Source: CAVQCJ01 sp963711005 (lineage in GTDB: Bacteria > Actinomycetota > Actinomycetes > Prado026). From it: a stretch of 64,000 nt of DNA. Position numbers and translations under genes: made by a program. Below the pieces are notes generated by a model that had not been told where the DNA came from, made no database searches, and saw only the letters and a list, made by a program, of their open reading frames with translations. The stretch covers positions 372,001 to 436,000 of the forward strand of contig CAVQCJ010000006.1 of NCBI GenBank assembly GCA_963711005.1, written 5' to 3'. Below are positions 40,930 to 50,618 of the stretch, in pieces; the stretch's first letter is position 1; every line of letters begins with the position of its first letter.

Positions 40930-42311
40930 ACGCCGAGACGGTGCCCGGACACCTCGCTGTCGACACGATCCGTCCGGCCGTCCCCGCTGCTCCCGTCGCA
41001 CCTGAAGACCGTCCGTCCGACGCGGCCCGACTGCTGCGGGGCCTGCGACCGGACGGACGGGCGCTCACCGTCGGCCAGCACCTGGCCGTGCACGGGCCGG
41101 TCCCGCCCGGGGCCTGGACCGGGCCGGCCGTGGTGGCGGCCGCGGCGGCGTCCGGACTGCTCGGGCGCGGGGGCGCGAGGTACCCCCTGGCGGTCAAGCT
41201 GAGGGACGTGCGGGCGGCCGGCTCGGCGGTGCGGCGTCCGCTGGTGGTGGTGAACACCAGCGACAGCGAGCCGGCGGTGCGCAAGGACTCGGTGCTCGTC
41301 GAACGGACACCGCACCTGGTGCTCGACGGCTTGGCCGCTGCAGCCCTCGCAGTCGGCGCCCGCGAGGCGGTCCTCTGGCTGCACCGCGGCCAGTCGTCTG
41401 CTGTCGCGGCGTTGCAGGCTGCTCTGGACGAGCGGGCGGCGACCGGCCTGCCCGGTCCCCGCACCCGCATCGAGCAGGGACCGGCGAGGTTCGTCTCCGG
41501 AGAGGCGTCCGCGGTGGTGCGCTACCTGTCCGGAGGGCCGGCCAAGCCGACGACTGCGCCCCCGCACGCCGCGGCCCGCGGGGTCGACCGTCGGCCGACG
41601 TTGGTGTCGAACGCCGAGACGCTCGCGCACCTCGCGCTCGTCCTGCGGCACGGGCCGTCCTGGTTCCGTTCCGTCGGCACCGTCGACGAGCCGGGCACCG
41701 TGCTGGTCACCGTCACCGGCGCCGTCGCGGTCCCCGGCGTGGTCGAGGCGGTCACCGGTTCTCCGCTCGACCTGCTCGTCGGGGCGGCCGGCGGAGTGGT
41801 GGGCGGGCGCCCGGCGGCCTTCCTCGTCGGGGGGTACGCCGGGGCCTGGCTGCACCCCGACCGGGCCGATGCCGGCTTCTCCCGGGCCGGGCTGGCGCTG
41901 CACGGCGCCGTGCCCGGGGCCGGGCTGCTGGCGGTGCTGCCCGCGTCCGGGTGCATCGCCGCCGAGACGGCGCGGCTCACGACGTGGTTGGCCGCAGAGG
42001 GCGCCGCCCAGTGCGGCCCGTGCCTGAACGGCCTGCCGGCCCTGGCTGCGGCAGCGCGGGCGCTGGCCGGCAGCGGGGCGGGGGCGGTCGAAGCGGCGGC
42101 GCGGCTGGACCGTTGGGCCGCGATGGTCGAGGGCCGGGGCGCCTGCCACCATCCGGACGGGGTCAGTCGGCTGGTCCGGTCGCTGCTGCGCGAGCTCCCG
42201 GAGGAGGTCGCCCGGCACGCCCAGGGCGGCCGTTGTCCGGACGCCCCGCCGCACGGCCTGCTTCCCCTGCCCACCTGGAGCCTGGTTGGAGGCGCCGACC
42301 CGTGGCGCTGA
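40926..42311 (+). CDS. NuoF/SLBB-family NADH:acceptor oxidoreductase
   Basis: A 461-residue protein with the layout of the 51-kDa subunit of complex I: an N-terminal FMN/NADH-binding part (GLLGRGGARYPLAVKLRDV, VVVNTSDSEPAVRKDSVL), the NAETLAHLALVLRHG segment, an SLBB domain (TVTGAVAVPGVVEA) and a C-terminal Fe-S region. Only three cysteines of the usual four-cysteine N3 site align: C363 and C366 (QCGPC) and C407 (GACHHPDG); C343 (SGCIA) may substitute. It probably oxidises NADH and feeds the ferredoxin encoded next. Both ends overlap neighbours (4 bases before, 10 after). Confidence 0.88.
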   Translation: MNAETVPGHLAVDTIRPAVPAAPVAPEDRPSDAARLLRGLRPDGRALTVGQHLAVHGPVPPGAWTGPAVVAAAAASGLLGRGGARYPLAVKLRDVRAAGSAVRRPLVVVNTSDSEPAVRKDSVLVERTPHLVLDGLAAAALAVGAREAVLWLHRGQSSAVAALQAALDERAATGLPGPRTRIEQGPARFVSGEASAVVRYLSGGPAKPTTAPPHAAARGVDRRPTLVSNAETLAHLALVLRHGPSWFRSVGTVDEPGTVLVTVTGAVAVPGVVEAVTGSPLDLLVGAAGGVVGGRPAAFLVGGYAGAWLHPDRADAGFSRAGLALHGAVPGAGLLAVLPASGCIAAETARLTTWLAAEGAAQCGPCLNGLPALAAAARALAGSGAGAVEAAARLDRWAAMVEGRGACHHPDGVSRLVRSLLRELPEEVARHAQGGRCPDAPPHGLLPLPTWSLVGGADPWR

Positions 42312-42550
42312 CCGAGCCCGTGTCGTTGGTCGTCGACTGGCGGCGGTGCGACGGCAACGGGGTGTGCGCCGAGCTGCTGCCGGAGCTCATCGGCCGCGAC
42401 GACTGGGGCTACCCCGTGATCGCGTCCGGACCGGTCCCCGCGGAGCTGCACCGGCTGGCCGTACGCGCTCGAGCCGCGTGCCCGGCGCTCGCACTCTCCC
42501 TCGAAACCTACGGTCCAGTACGCGAGGAAGACCGACGTACCCGACCGTAG
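42302..42550 (+). CDS. [3Fe-4S]-type ferredoxin
   Basis: An 82-residue ferredoxin of the actinobacterial single-cluster type. C16-x5-C22 (CDGNGVC) and C60-P (ACPALAL) provide the three cysteines; the middle cysteine of the 4Fe type is missing, which indicates a 3Fe-4S cluster. It overlaps the NuoF-like gene by 10 bases and is the last gene of the operon. Many relatives serve cytochromes P450, but the context here points to the NuoF-like/ferric-reductase chain. Confidence 0.92.
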   Translation: MALTEPVSLVVDWRRCDGNGVCAELLPELIGRDDWGYPVIASGPVPAELHRLAVRARAACPALALSLETYGPVREEDRRTRP

Positions 42551-42560
42551 GTTTGGGGTC

Positions 42561-44081
42561 TCAGCGCGCGGAGAGGGCCTCGAGCAGGTCGGCCGCGGTC
42601 GGGCAGCGGTCCAGCAGGGCGCCGACGTGCGCCTTCGTCCCGCGCAGCGGCTCCAGGGTCGGGACGCGCTGCAGCGAGTCCTGCCCGGGGACGTCGAAGA
42701 TCACCGAGTCCCACGACGCCGCCGCGATGTCGTCGGCGTACCGGCGCAGGCACTCCCCGCGGAAGTACGCCCGGGTGTCCTCCGGCGGCGCCGTCACGGC
42801 TCGCTCGACCTCGGCGTCCGTGAGCAGCCGCTCCATCCGCCCCCGCGCGACCAGCCGGTGGTACAGCCCCTTGTCGGGGCGCACGTCGGAGTACTGGAGG
42901 TCGACGGCCTGCAGCCGGGCGCTGTCCCAGCCCAGCCCGTCCCGGTCCCGGTACGCCTGCAGCAGCTCGAGCTTGGCCACCCAGTCCAGCTCCCGCGCGA
43001 GCAGCATCGGGTCGGCGGCCAGCCGGGACAGCACCGACTCCCAGCGGTCCAGCACGTCCCGCGTCTGCGGGTCCGCGTCGGCGCCCATCCGGTCTTCGAC
43101 GTACTTGCGGGCCTGGTCCAGGTACTCGCCCTGCAGCTCGACCGCGGTCAGCCGGCGTCCGTCGCGCAGCTCGACCGTCGTGCGCAGGCTGGGGTCGTGC
43201 GAGACCTGGTGCAGGGCCGTGACCGGACGCAGCAGCGCGAGCTCGTCGCCGAGCCAGGCGTCCTCGATCATCGCCAGGACGAGCGCCGTGGTCCCCAGCT
43301 TGAGGTACGTCGAGATCTCGGCGAGGTTGGCGTCGCCGATGATGACGTGCAGCCGGCGGTACTTCTCCGGGTCGGCGTGCGGCTCGTCGCGCGTGTTGAT
43401 GATCGGCCGCTTGAGCGTCGTCTCGAGCCCGACCTCGACCTCGAAGTAGTCGGCGCGCTGGCTGATCTGGAAGCCGTGCTCGCGACCGTCCTGGCCGATC
43501 CCGACCCGGCCGGAGCCGCACATCACCTGCCGGGACACGAAGAACGGCGTCAGGTGGCGCACGATCGCGGCGAACGGGGTCTCCCGCCGCATCAGGTAGT
43601 TCTCGTGCGTGCCGTAGGACGCGCCCTTGTTGTCGGTGTTGTTCTTGTACAGCGTGATCGGCCCGGTCTGCGCGGCCTGCGGCAGCGTGGCGGCGGCCTG
43701 GGCGGCCCTGGCCATGACCAGCTCGCCGGCCTTGTCCCACAGCACCGCGTCGCGCGGCCCGGTGACCTCCGGCGCCGAGTACTCCGGATGGGCGTGGTCG
43801 ACGTACAGCCGCGCGCCGTTGGTCAGGATGACGTTGGCCAGCCCGAGGTCCTCGTCGGTGAGCTGGCTCTGGTCGGCCATCGACCGTTCGAGGTCGAAGC
43901 CGCGCGCGTCGCGCAGCGGCGACTCCTCCTCGAAGTCCCACTTGGCCCGTCGGGCGCGCGAGGCCTGCGCCGCGTAGGCGTTGACCACCTGGGAGCACAG
44001 CAGCATCGCGTTGGCGCCCGGCTGGCCGGGCACCGAGATCCCGTACTCGGTCTCGATGCCCATCACCCGGCGCGTGCTCAT
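42561..44081 (-). CDS. dop: Deamidase/depupylase Dop
   Basis: A 506-residue paralogue of PafA that removes Pup from substrates (and deamidates Pup-Gln where needed). The GIETEYGISVPGQP start, the Dop-specific loop region (RRAKWDFEEESPLRDARGFD, about residues 44-63), YVDHAHPEYSAPE and KNNTDNKGASYGTHENYL are visible. As Pup here already ends in Glu, the depupylase role should dominate. It follows mpa by 57 bases and is convergent with the redox operon (10 bases), which separates it from pup. Confidence 0.96.
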   Translation of the reverse strand: MSTRRVMGIETEYGISVPGQPGANAMLLCSQVVNAYAAQASRARRAKWDFEEESPLRDARGFDLERSMADQSQLTDEDLGLANVILTNGARLYVDHAHPEYSAPEVTGPRDAVLWDKAGELVMARAAQAAATLPQAAQTGPITLYKNNTDNKGASYGTHENYLMRRETPFAAIVRHLTPFFVSRQVMCGSGRVGIGQDGREHGFQISQRADYFEVEVGLETTLKRPIINTRDEPHADPEKYRRLHVIIGDANLAEISTYLKLGTTALVLAMIEDAWLGDELALLRPVTALHQVSHDPSLRTTVELRDGRRLTAVELQGEYLDQARKYVEDRMGADADPQTRDVLDRWESVLSRLAADPMLLARELDWVAKLELLQAYRDRDGLGWDSARLQAVDLQYSDVRPDKGLYHRLVARGRMERLLTDAEVERAVTAPPEDTRAYFRGECLRRYADDIAAASWDSVIFDVPGQDSLQRVPTLEPLRGTKAHVGALLDRCPTAADLLEALSAR

Positions 44082-44138
44082 GGGAGGAGGGTAGGCGTGC
44101 CGGCGGCCGCGTGGGTCCGTTGGGGGATCCGCGCGCGC

Positions 44139-45806
44139 CTACAGGTACTGGCCGGTGTTGGCGACGGTGTCGATCTGACGGCCTGCCTCCGGGCCTTTCT
44201 TGCCCTGGACCAGCGTGCGGATGAACACGATCCGCTCGCCCTTCTTCCCGGAGATCCGGGCCCAGTCGTCGGGGTTCGTGGTGTTCGGGAGGTCCTCGTT
44301 CTCCTTGAACTCGTCGATGCAGGCGTCGAGCAGGTGCGAGACGCGGATGCCGCGCTGGTCGCGCTCGAGCAGGTCCTTGATCGCCATCTTCTTGGCCCTG
44401 GCGACGATGTTCTCGATCATGGCGCCGGAGTTGAAGTCCTTGAAGTACAGGACCTCCTTGTCGCCGCCCGCGTAGGTCACCTCGAGGAACTGGTTGTCCT
44501 CGCTCTCGGTGTACATGGCCTCGACGGCCCGCTGCACCATCGCGTGGACGGTCATCATCTTGTCGCCGCCGTGCTCGGCCAGGTCGTCGGCGTGCAGCGG
44601 CAGCTCGGGCACGAGGTACTTCAGGAAGATGTCGCGGGCCGCCTCGGCGTCCGGGCGCTCGATCTTGATCTTCACGTCGAGCCGGCCCGGCCGCAGGATC
44701 GCCGGGTCGATCATGTCCTCGCGGTTGGAGGCGCCGATGACCAGCACGTTCTCGAGGCTCTCGACGCCGTCGATCTCGCTGAGCAGCTGCGGGACGATCG
44801 TGTTCTCGACGTCGGAGGACACCCCGGACCCGCGGGTCCGGAACAGCGAGTCCATCTCGTCGAAGAACACGATGACCGGCGTGCCCTCGGAGGCCTTCTC
44901 CCTGGCCCGCTGGAAGACGAGCCGGATGTGCCGCTCGGTCTCCCCGACGTACTTGTTCAGCAGCTCGGGGCCCTTGATGTTCAGGAAGTACGAACGACCC
45001 TCGGGCCGGCCGGTGCGCTCGGCCACCTTCTTGGCCAGGGAGTTGGCGACCGCCTTCGCGATCAGCGTCTTGCCGCAGCCGGGCGGGCCGTACAGCAGGA
45101 TCCCCTTGGGCGGGCGGAGCTGGTGCTCGCGGAACAGGTCCGGGTGCAGGTAGGGCAGCTCCACCGCGTCGCGGATCGACTCGATCTGCGCGGCCAGGCC
45201 GCCGATGTTGCTGTAGTCGATGTCCGGGACCTCTTCGAGGACGAGCTCCTCCACCTCGGACTTGGGGATCCGCTCGTACACGTAGTTGGAGCGAGGCTCG
45301 AGCAGCAGCGAGTCGCCGGCGCGCAGCGGCGCGTCGTCCAGCGTGGCCGCGAGGCGTACCACCCGCTCCTCGTCGGCGTGCCCGATCACCAGGGCGCGCT
45401 CGCCGTCCTCGAGGATCTCCTTGAGCATGACGACCTCGCCGACGCGCTCGAACTCCATCGCGCGGATCACGTTGGTCGCCTCGTTGAGCATGACCTCCTG
45501 GCCGCGGCGCAGCTGGTCCATGTCGATGTCCGGGCTCACGGCGACCCGGAGCTTGCGGCCACCGGTGAAGATGTCCGCGGTGCCCTCGTCGGCGCGCTCC
45601 AGGAAGATGCCGTAGCCGGAGGGCGGCTGGGCCAGCCGGTCGATCTCCTCCTTGAGGGCGACGATCTGGTCGCGGGCCTCGCGCAGGGTGCCGGCGAGCC
45701 GGTCCCCGCGTGCCGTCGCTGCCGCGAGCTCGGCCTGGGCAGCGGCGAGCCGCTCCTCAAGGGCGCGCAGGCGCGCGGTCCTGCTCTCGTCGTCGTACGC
45801 GGACAT
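44139..45806 (-). CDS. mpa: Proteasomal AAA+ ATPase Mpa/ARC
   Basis: A 555-residue hexameric unfoldase that recognises Pup. N-terminal coiled coil (residues ~8-60, LRALEERLAAAQAELAAATARG), OB-fold interdomain (about 65-210), then the AAA domain: Walker A GPPGCGKT, Walker B VFFDEMDSLF, and RPGRLDVKIKIERP. The C-terminus QYL is the motif that docks on the 20S core. The ATG follows GGGAGGTG, which decides against a longer frame. It is followed by dop. Confidence 0.97.
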   Translation of the reverse strand: MSAYDDESRTARLRALEERLAAAQAELAAATARGDRLAGTLREARDQIVALKEEIDRLAQPPSGYGIFLERADEGTADIFTGGRKLRVAVSPDIDMDQLRRGQEVMLNEATNVIRAMEFERVGEVVMLKEILEDGERALVIGHADEERVVRLAATLDDAPLRAGDSLLLEPRSNYVYERIPKSEVEELVLEEVPDIDYSNIGGLAAQIESIRDAVELPYLHPDLFREHQLRPPKGILLYGPPGCGKTLIAKAVANSLAKKVAERTGRPEGRSYFLNIKGPELLNKYVGETERHIRLVFQRAREKASEGTPVIVFFDEMDSLFRTRGSGVSSDVENTIVPQLLSEIDGVESLENVLVIGASNREDMIDPAILRPGRLDVKIKIERPDAEAARDIFLKYLVPELPLHADDLAEHGGDKMMTVHAMVQRAVEAMYTESEDNQFLEVTYAGGDKEVLYFKDFNSGAMIENIVARAKKMAIKDLLERDQRGIRVSHLLDACIDEFKENEDLPNTTNPDDWARISGKKGERIVFIRTLVQGKKGPEAGRQIDTVANTGQYL

Positions 45807-46037
45807 GGCACACCTCCCGCCGGGTGCGGTCGTTTCGACCCTACCCGGGATGGCGCCGAACGCGACCCCGGTGGACCCCCCGCGTGTCCACCTCGACCGC
45901 GTTCGCGGATCGGGTGGGACCGTCGGTGCCAGGTGGTGCCGGTGCCGGCCGTCCCGTGACTGACTGGTGCATCGGCAGCAGGCCCCGGTTCCCATAGGGG
46001 GTGCGGCCCAGTTGTTCGGATCCGTGGCAGGTCGCGG

Positions 46038-46643
46038 TCATCCGACGGGGTCCAGCCGGTCGCCGCTGATCTTCCAGGAGCGGCGGACGGTGACGTCCGG
46101 GCAGCAGCGCGGGACGGTCGCCGCGGAGTAGGCCACGCCGGTCACCCGCAGCGTCCCCGCCTCCTGGGTGAGGGTCTGCACCTCGATCTCGGCGCTGGCC
46201 GGGACCAGCGTCGCGGAGATGCGGGTCGCGGCCCCGCCGCCGCCGGGGCGGGTGACCACGTACACCCCGCTCGGCGGGCTACCGGCCGCCGAGTCGCAGT
46301 GCGCCACGACCACGGTCGCCGGGTGTGTCGTTGCGACGTCCAGGCGGTGGTCGACGCGCACCGCGATCCCGGTCGGGCAGCCGAGGGCGGACCGCAGCGC
46401 GGGGCTGGGCAGGGGCACCGGACCCGTGCTGACGGTCGGCGTGTCGCCGGTGGTCCGGGTCGCGGCCGGCCCTGCCGCGCTACCCGGGTCCGAGGTCGAG
46501 ACCGGGCCGCAGCCGCTCAGGACGGTCAGCCCGACCAGAGCGACCAGCGCCCTCTCGGCGATCAGGACCGCCTTGGACGCCGGCGCGTTGGTCGGCCGGC
46601 CGCACGGCGGACGAACGGGGCAACAAGGCACGAGCAGGTCCAA
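46038..46643 (-). CDS. Putative lipoprotein, start uncertain
   Basis: About 201 residues. A hydrophobic stretch ends in TVLSGC, a good lipobox, but it lies ~45 residues from the TTG that opens the frame, so the true start is probably later (a GTG five codons in is one option). The mature protein is Thr/Pro-rich and then beta-like, with GVYVVTRPGGGG and paired cysteines (PRCCPD). No family is recognised. It sits between mpa and trmI on the same strand. Confidence 0.55.
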   Translation of the reverse strand: MDLLVPCCPVRPPCGRPTNAPASKAVLIAERALVALVGLTVLSGCGPVSTSDPGSAAGPAATRTTGDTPTVSTGPVPLPSPALRSALGCPTGIAVRVDHRLDVATTHPATVVVAHCDSAAGSPPSGVYVVTRPGGGGAATRISATLVPASAEIEVQTLTQEAGTLRVTGVAYSAATVPRCCPDVTVRRSWKISGDRLDPVG

Positions 46644-46750
46644 CGGGATGATTCGGACGCTTCGGACTCAGGACTGTAACCAGATCGTGAGCCCGGTCCG
46701 TGCGAGGCGCGCCGCGCCCGGCCACCGCCCCCCGCGTCGATCGGGACCGA

Positions 46751-46802
46751 GTCACCGGCTCCTTCGGCGTGTCGCCGGTGTGTCGCTCGCGATCAACCGG
46801 GG
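46751..46802. repeat. Dispersed intergenic repeat, copy C
   Basis: CGGCGTGTCGC followed by GGTGTG, CGCTCG, GATC and CCGGGG matches the right half of copy B (38597-38632) with few changes. It lies at the 3' end of trmI and includes its stop codon. Only one arm is well preserved, so it cannot fold like copy B. Confidence 0.5.
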
Positions 46803-47690
46803 TCGACGGGCTCCGCGGCCGGGTCGAGGGGGGCGGACTTGGCCGGGCGGCGCCGACGCACCGGTGGCGTCACCCCGTCGGCGAGCCGCCGGGACCGGAC
46901 GAGGAAGCCGGTGTGGCCGATCATGCGGTGCTCGGGACGTACCGCCAGGCCCTCGACGTGCCACCCGCGGACCATCGACTCCCAGGCCGACGGCTCGGTG
47001 AAGCAGCCGTGCCCGCGCAGGTCCTCGACAGTCCGGGACAGCTGGGTCGTCGTGGCCACGTACGCCATCAGCACGCCGCCCGGGGTGAGGGCGTGCGCGG
47101 CCGCGTCCAGGCACTCCCACGGCGCCAGCATGTCGAGGACGACGCGGTCGACCTCGCCACGGGCGACATCGCCGGGCATCGCCTCGGCGAGGTCGCCGAC
47201 GACCAGCTCCCAGGCCGGGTGCGGACCGCCGAAGAACGTCTCGACGTTGGTCCGCGCGATGTCGGCGAAGTCAGAGCGCCGCTCGTACGAGCGCAGGTGC
47301 CCGCTCGTGCCGACGGCACGCAGCAGCGCGCAGGTCAAGCGCCCCGGAGCCGACGCCGGCCTCGACGACGCTCGCACCCGGGAAGACGTCGCCCATCGTC
47401 ACGACCTGACCGGCGTCCTTGGGGTACACGACGGCGGCGCCGCGCGGCATCGACAGCACGAAGTCGGCGTACAGCGGACGCAGGGCGAGGTAGTCGACCC
47501 CGCCGGTGCTGCGCACGACGACGCCCTCGTCCGAGCCGATCAGCTCGTCGTGCGCGATGGAGCCCTTGTGCGTGTGGAAGTCCCGACCCGCCTCGAGGGT
47601 GACGGTGTGCATGCGGCCCTTGGGGTCGGTCAGCTGCACCCGGTCCCCGACGCGCAACGGCCCTCGGCTCACGGCGGGCAACGCTCTCAC
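46793..47690 (-). CDS. trmI: tRNA (adenine-58-N1)-methyltransferase TrmI, frameshifted in this sequence
   Basis: A SAM-dependent enzyme that makes 1-methyladenosine at position 58 of tRNAs. The N-terminal barrel and SAM motif I (VVEAGVGSGAL) are in one frame. At about 47336 the frame moves one base and the protein continues TCALLRAVG..., AWELVVGDLAE, VDRVVLDMLAPWE, GGVLMAYVATTTQL. Removing one T restores ~298 residues, normal length. The GTG start overlaps the stop of the M50 gene (GTGA), a strong start argument. Neighbours (M50 protease upstream, mpa downstream) are the usual actinobacterial ones. Confidence 0.92.
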
Positions 47691-48806
47691 ACCTGTGCGA
47701 GGACCCGCTCCACGTCAGCGGTCGCGAGCACGCCCGAGACGCCGCCGCTGCGGTCGACCACGAGGTACTCGGTCGCCGGCTGCGCGCGCAGCGCGTCGAT
47801 CAGCCGCGGGCCGGTCAGGTCCGCCGCCAGCACCATCCCGGGGACGAGCGCGCGGGACACTTCGCCGACCACCACCCACGGGCGCCGCTCGACCGGGGTC
47901 GCCGAGACGGCCGCCTCGCTGACGATGCCGGTGGCCCGCCCGTCGCCGTCCACCACGACCAGTGCTCCGGCGCCGGCCTCCCCCAGCTGGCGCAGTGCCT
48001 CGGCCAGCGGCGTCGCCGGCGCGACCGCGATGGACGGCCGGACCAGGTGCCGCAGCGCCAGCAACGGGAGCCGGCTGCGCACGCGCACCGACCGCAACGC
48101 CTGGGTGGACCCCGTCCACAGCACCACGGCCAGGATGAACGCCCACACGACGAGCAACGGGCTCGGAGCCAGTCCGCTCAACGCGCCGACGATGAACGGC
48201 AGCGCGGCGGTCAGGACTGCCACGCCGCGACCGGCCCAGGCCGCGAACAGCGTGCCCTTGAGCTCGTCGCCGGTGAGCCGCCAGACGACCGCGGACAGCA
48301 TGCTCCCGCCGTCCAGCGGAAGGCCGGGCAGCAGGTTGTAGACGCCGACGATGACGTTCGAGAGCGTGAGCTGCCAGAGCAGCAGGTGGGCGAGCCCGTA
48401 CGCCGGCGCCACCTGCAGCAGGCCGAAGCCCGCGCGCGGCGATGGCGAGCGTGGCCGCCGGACCCGCCGCCGAGATCGCGAAGCTGCGGCCGGCCGTCTG
48501 CGGCGACCGGCCCAGGTCCGTGACGCCGCCGAGCATCGACAGCGCGACGGACCGCACCGGCAGGCCGTACATCTTGCCGACGGCGGCGTGCGCGAGCTCG
48601 TGCAGGAGGATCGACAGGTAGAGCAGGACGGCGAAACCGGCGGCCACGAGATAGGCCCGGTTGTCGATCCCGGGGTCGATCTCTTTCAGGCGGGGCAGGA
48701 AGGCCACCGTCACCAGCGCGCCGGTGACGAACAGCGACAGATCGGCGTAGATGGGCACCCCGAGGAACCTGCCGATGCGCAGCGAACCGGCTCGACCGGA
48801 TGCCAT
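47687..48806 (-). CDS. M50 (site-2-type) membrane metalloprotease with CBS domains, frameshifted in this sequence
   Basis: An intramembrane zinc protease of ~372 residues. The N-terminal half (from ATG 48806, GGAGGAGGG upstream) contains the HExxH zinc site in LLHELAHAAVG and runs to ATLAIAA. At about 48430 the frame moves one base within a GC repeat and continues AGFGLLQVAPAYG, with the second motif NLLPGLPLDGG carrying the Asp ligand. The C-terminal part is a CBS pair (PSIAVAPATPLAEALRQL, AALVVVDGDGRATGIV). It probably releases a membrane-bound regulator. It overlaps trmI by four bases. Confidence 0.88.
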
Positions 48807-48855
48807 CAGTGCCCTCCTCCCATGCGTCGAGGGTAGACGGCGCTGCACCACGGGG

Positions 48856-48878
48856 TTGTCGGCTGGCTGGCCTACAGT
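48856..48878 (+). promoter_or_regulatory. PafBC-type (RecA-NDp-like) DNA-damage promoter
   Basis: TTGTCGGCT (48856-48864), exactly eight bases, then TACAGT (48873-48878). The known mycobacterial damage-inducible motif is TTGTCRGTG-N8-TAnnnT; the match differs only at the last two bases of the first box. The -10-like box ends six bases before the ATG at 48885, so the transcript would be essentially leaderless. Confidence 0.6.
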
Positions 48879-48884
48879 CCGGGC

Positions 48885-49826
<942 letters not shown>

Positions 49827-49862
49827 CGCGGCGCCCGACAGGACGGTCCTAGGGTCATCTCC

Positions 49863-50615
49863 ATGGATGTGGACACGAGAGCAGCCGCTCGGGCCGACCG
49901 GCTCACGAAGGTCTACGGGGAGGCCGACACCCGGGTGGTCGCGCTGGACGACGTCACCGTGTCCGTCGAGCCAGGCCGGATGACCGCGATCATGGGTCCG
50001 TCCGGCTCCGGCAAGTCGACGCTGATGCACTGCCTGGCGGGCCTCGACTCGGCCACCTCGGGCCAGGTGTTCATCGGCGAGACCGACCTCACCACGCTGG
50101 GCGACCGGGACCTGACCAGGCTGCGTCGCGACCGCGTCGGTTTCGTCTTCCAGTCCTTCAACCTCCTGCCCACGCTGACCGCGCTGGAGAACATCACCCT
50201 GCCGATGGACATCGCCGGACGCCGCCCGGACCCGCAGTGGCTGGACACCGTGATCGACGCCATCGGCCTGCGGGACCGGCTCGGGCACCGCCCGTCCGAG
50301 CTGTCCGGCGGTCAGCAGCAGCGCGTCGCGTGCGCCAGGGCGCTCGCCTCCCGACCCGACGTGATCTTCGCCGACGAGCCGACCGGCAACCTGGACTCCC
50401 GCTCCGGCGCACAGGTGCTCGGCTTCCTGCGCTCCTCGGTCCGCGACCTGGGTCAGACCGTGGTGATGGTCACCCACGACGCGAACGCGGCCTCGTACGC
50501 CGACCGCGTGCTGTTCCTCGGGGACGGCCGCATCGTCGACGACATGCCCGACCCGACCGCGGACGCGGTGCTGGAGCGGATGAAGCGGCTGGACTCGGCC
50601 GGGCGGGCGGTCTGA
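49863..50615 (+). CDS. ABC transporter ATP-binding protein (MacB/LolD-type)
   Basis: A 250-residue ATPase. Walker A GPSGSGKST (about residue 43), Q-loop FVFQSFNLLPTLTA, signature LSGGQQQRVACARALA (about 142), Walker B VIFADEPTGNLDS and the H-loop VTHDANAAS. Subfamily is that of MacB/LolD-type exporters, which pair with FtsX-like permeases and do mechanotransmission rather than bulk transport. The permease gene begins three bases after its stop. Confidence 0.95.
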   Translation: MDVDTRAAARADRLTKVYGEADTRVVALDDVTVSVEPGRMTAIMGPSGSGKSTLMHCLAGLDSATSGQVFIGETDLTTLGDRDLTRLRRDRVGFVFQSFNLLPTLTALENITLPMDIAGRRPDPQWLDTVIDAIGLRDRLGHRPSELSGGQQQRVACARALASRPDVIFADEPTGNLDSRSGAQVLGFLRSSVRDLGQTVVMVTHDANAASYADRVLFLGDGRIVDDMPDPTADAVLERMKRLDSAGRAV

Positions 50616-50618
50616 GCC

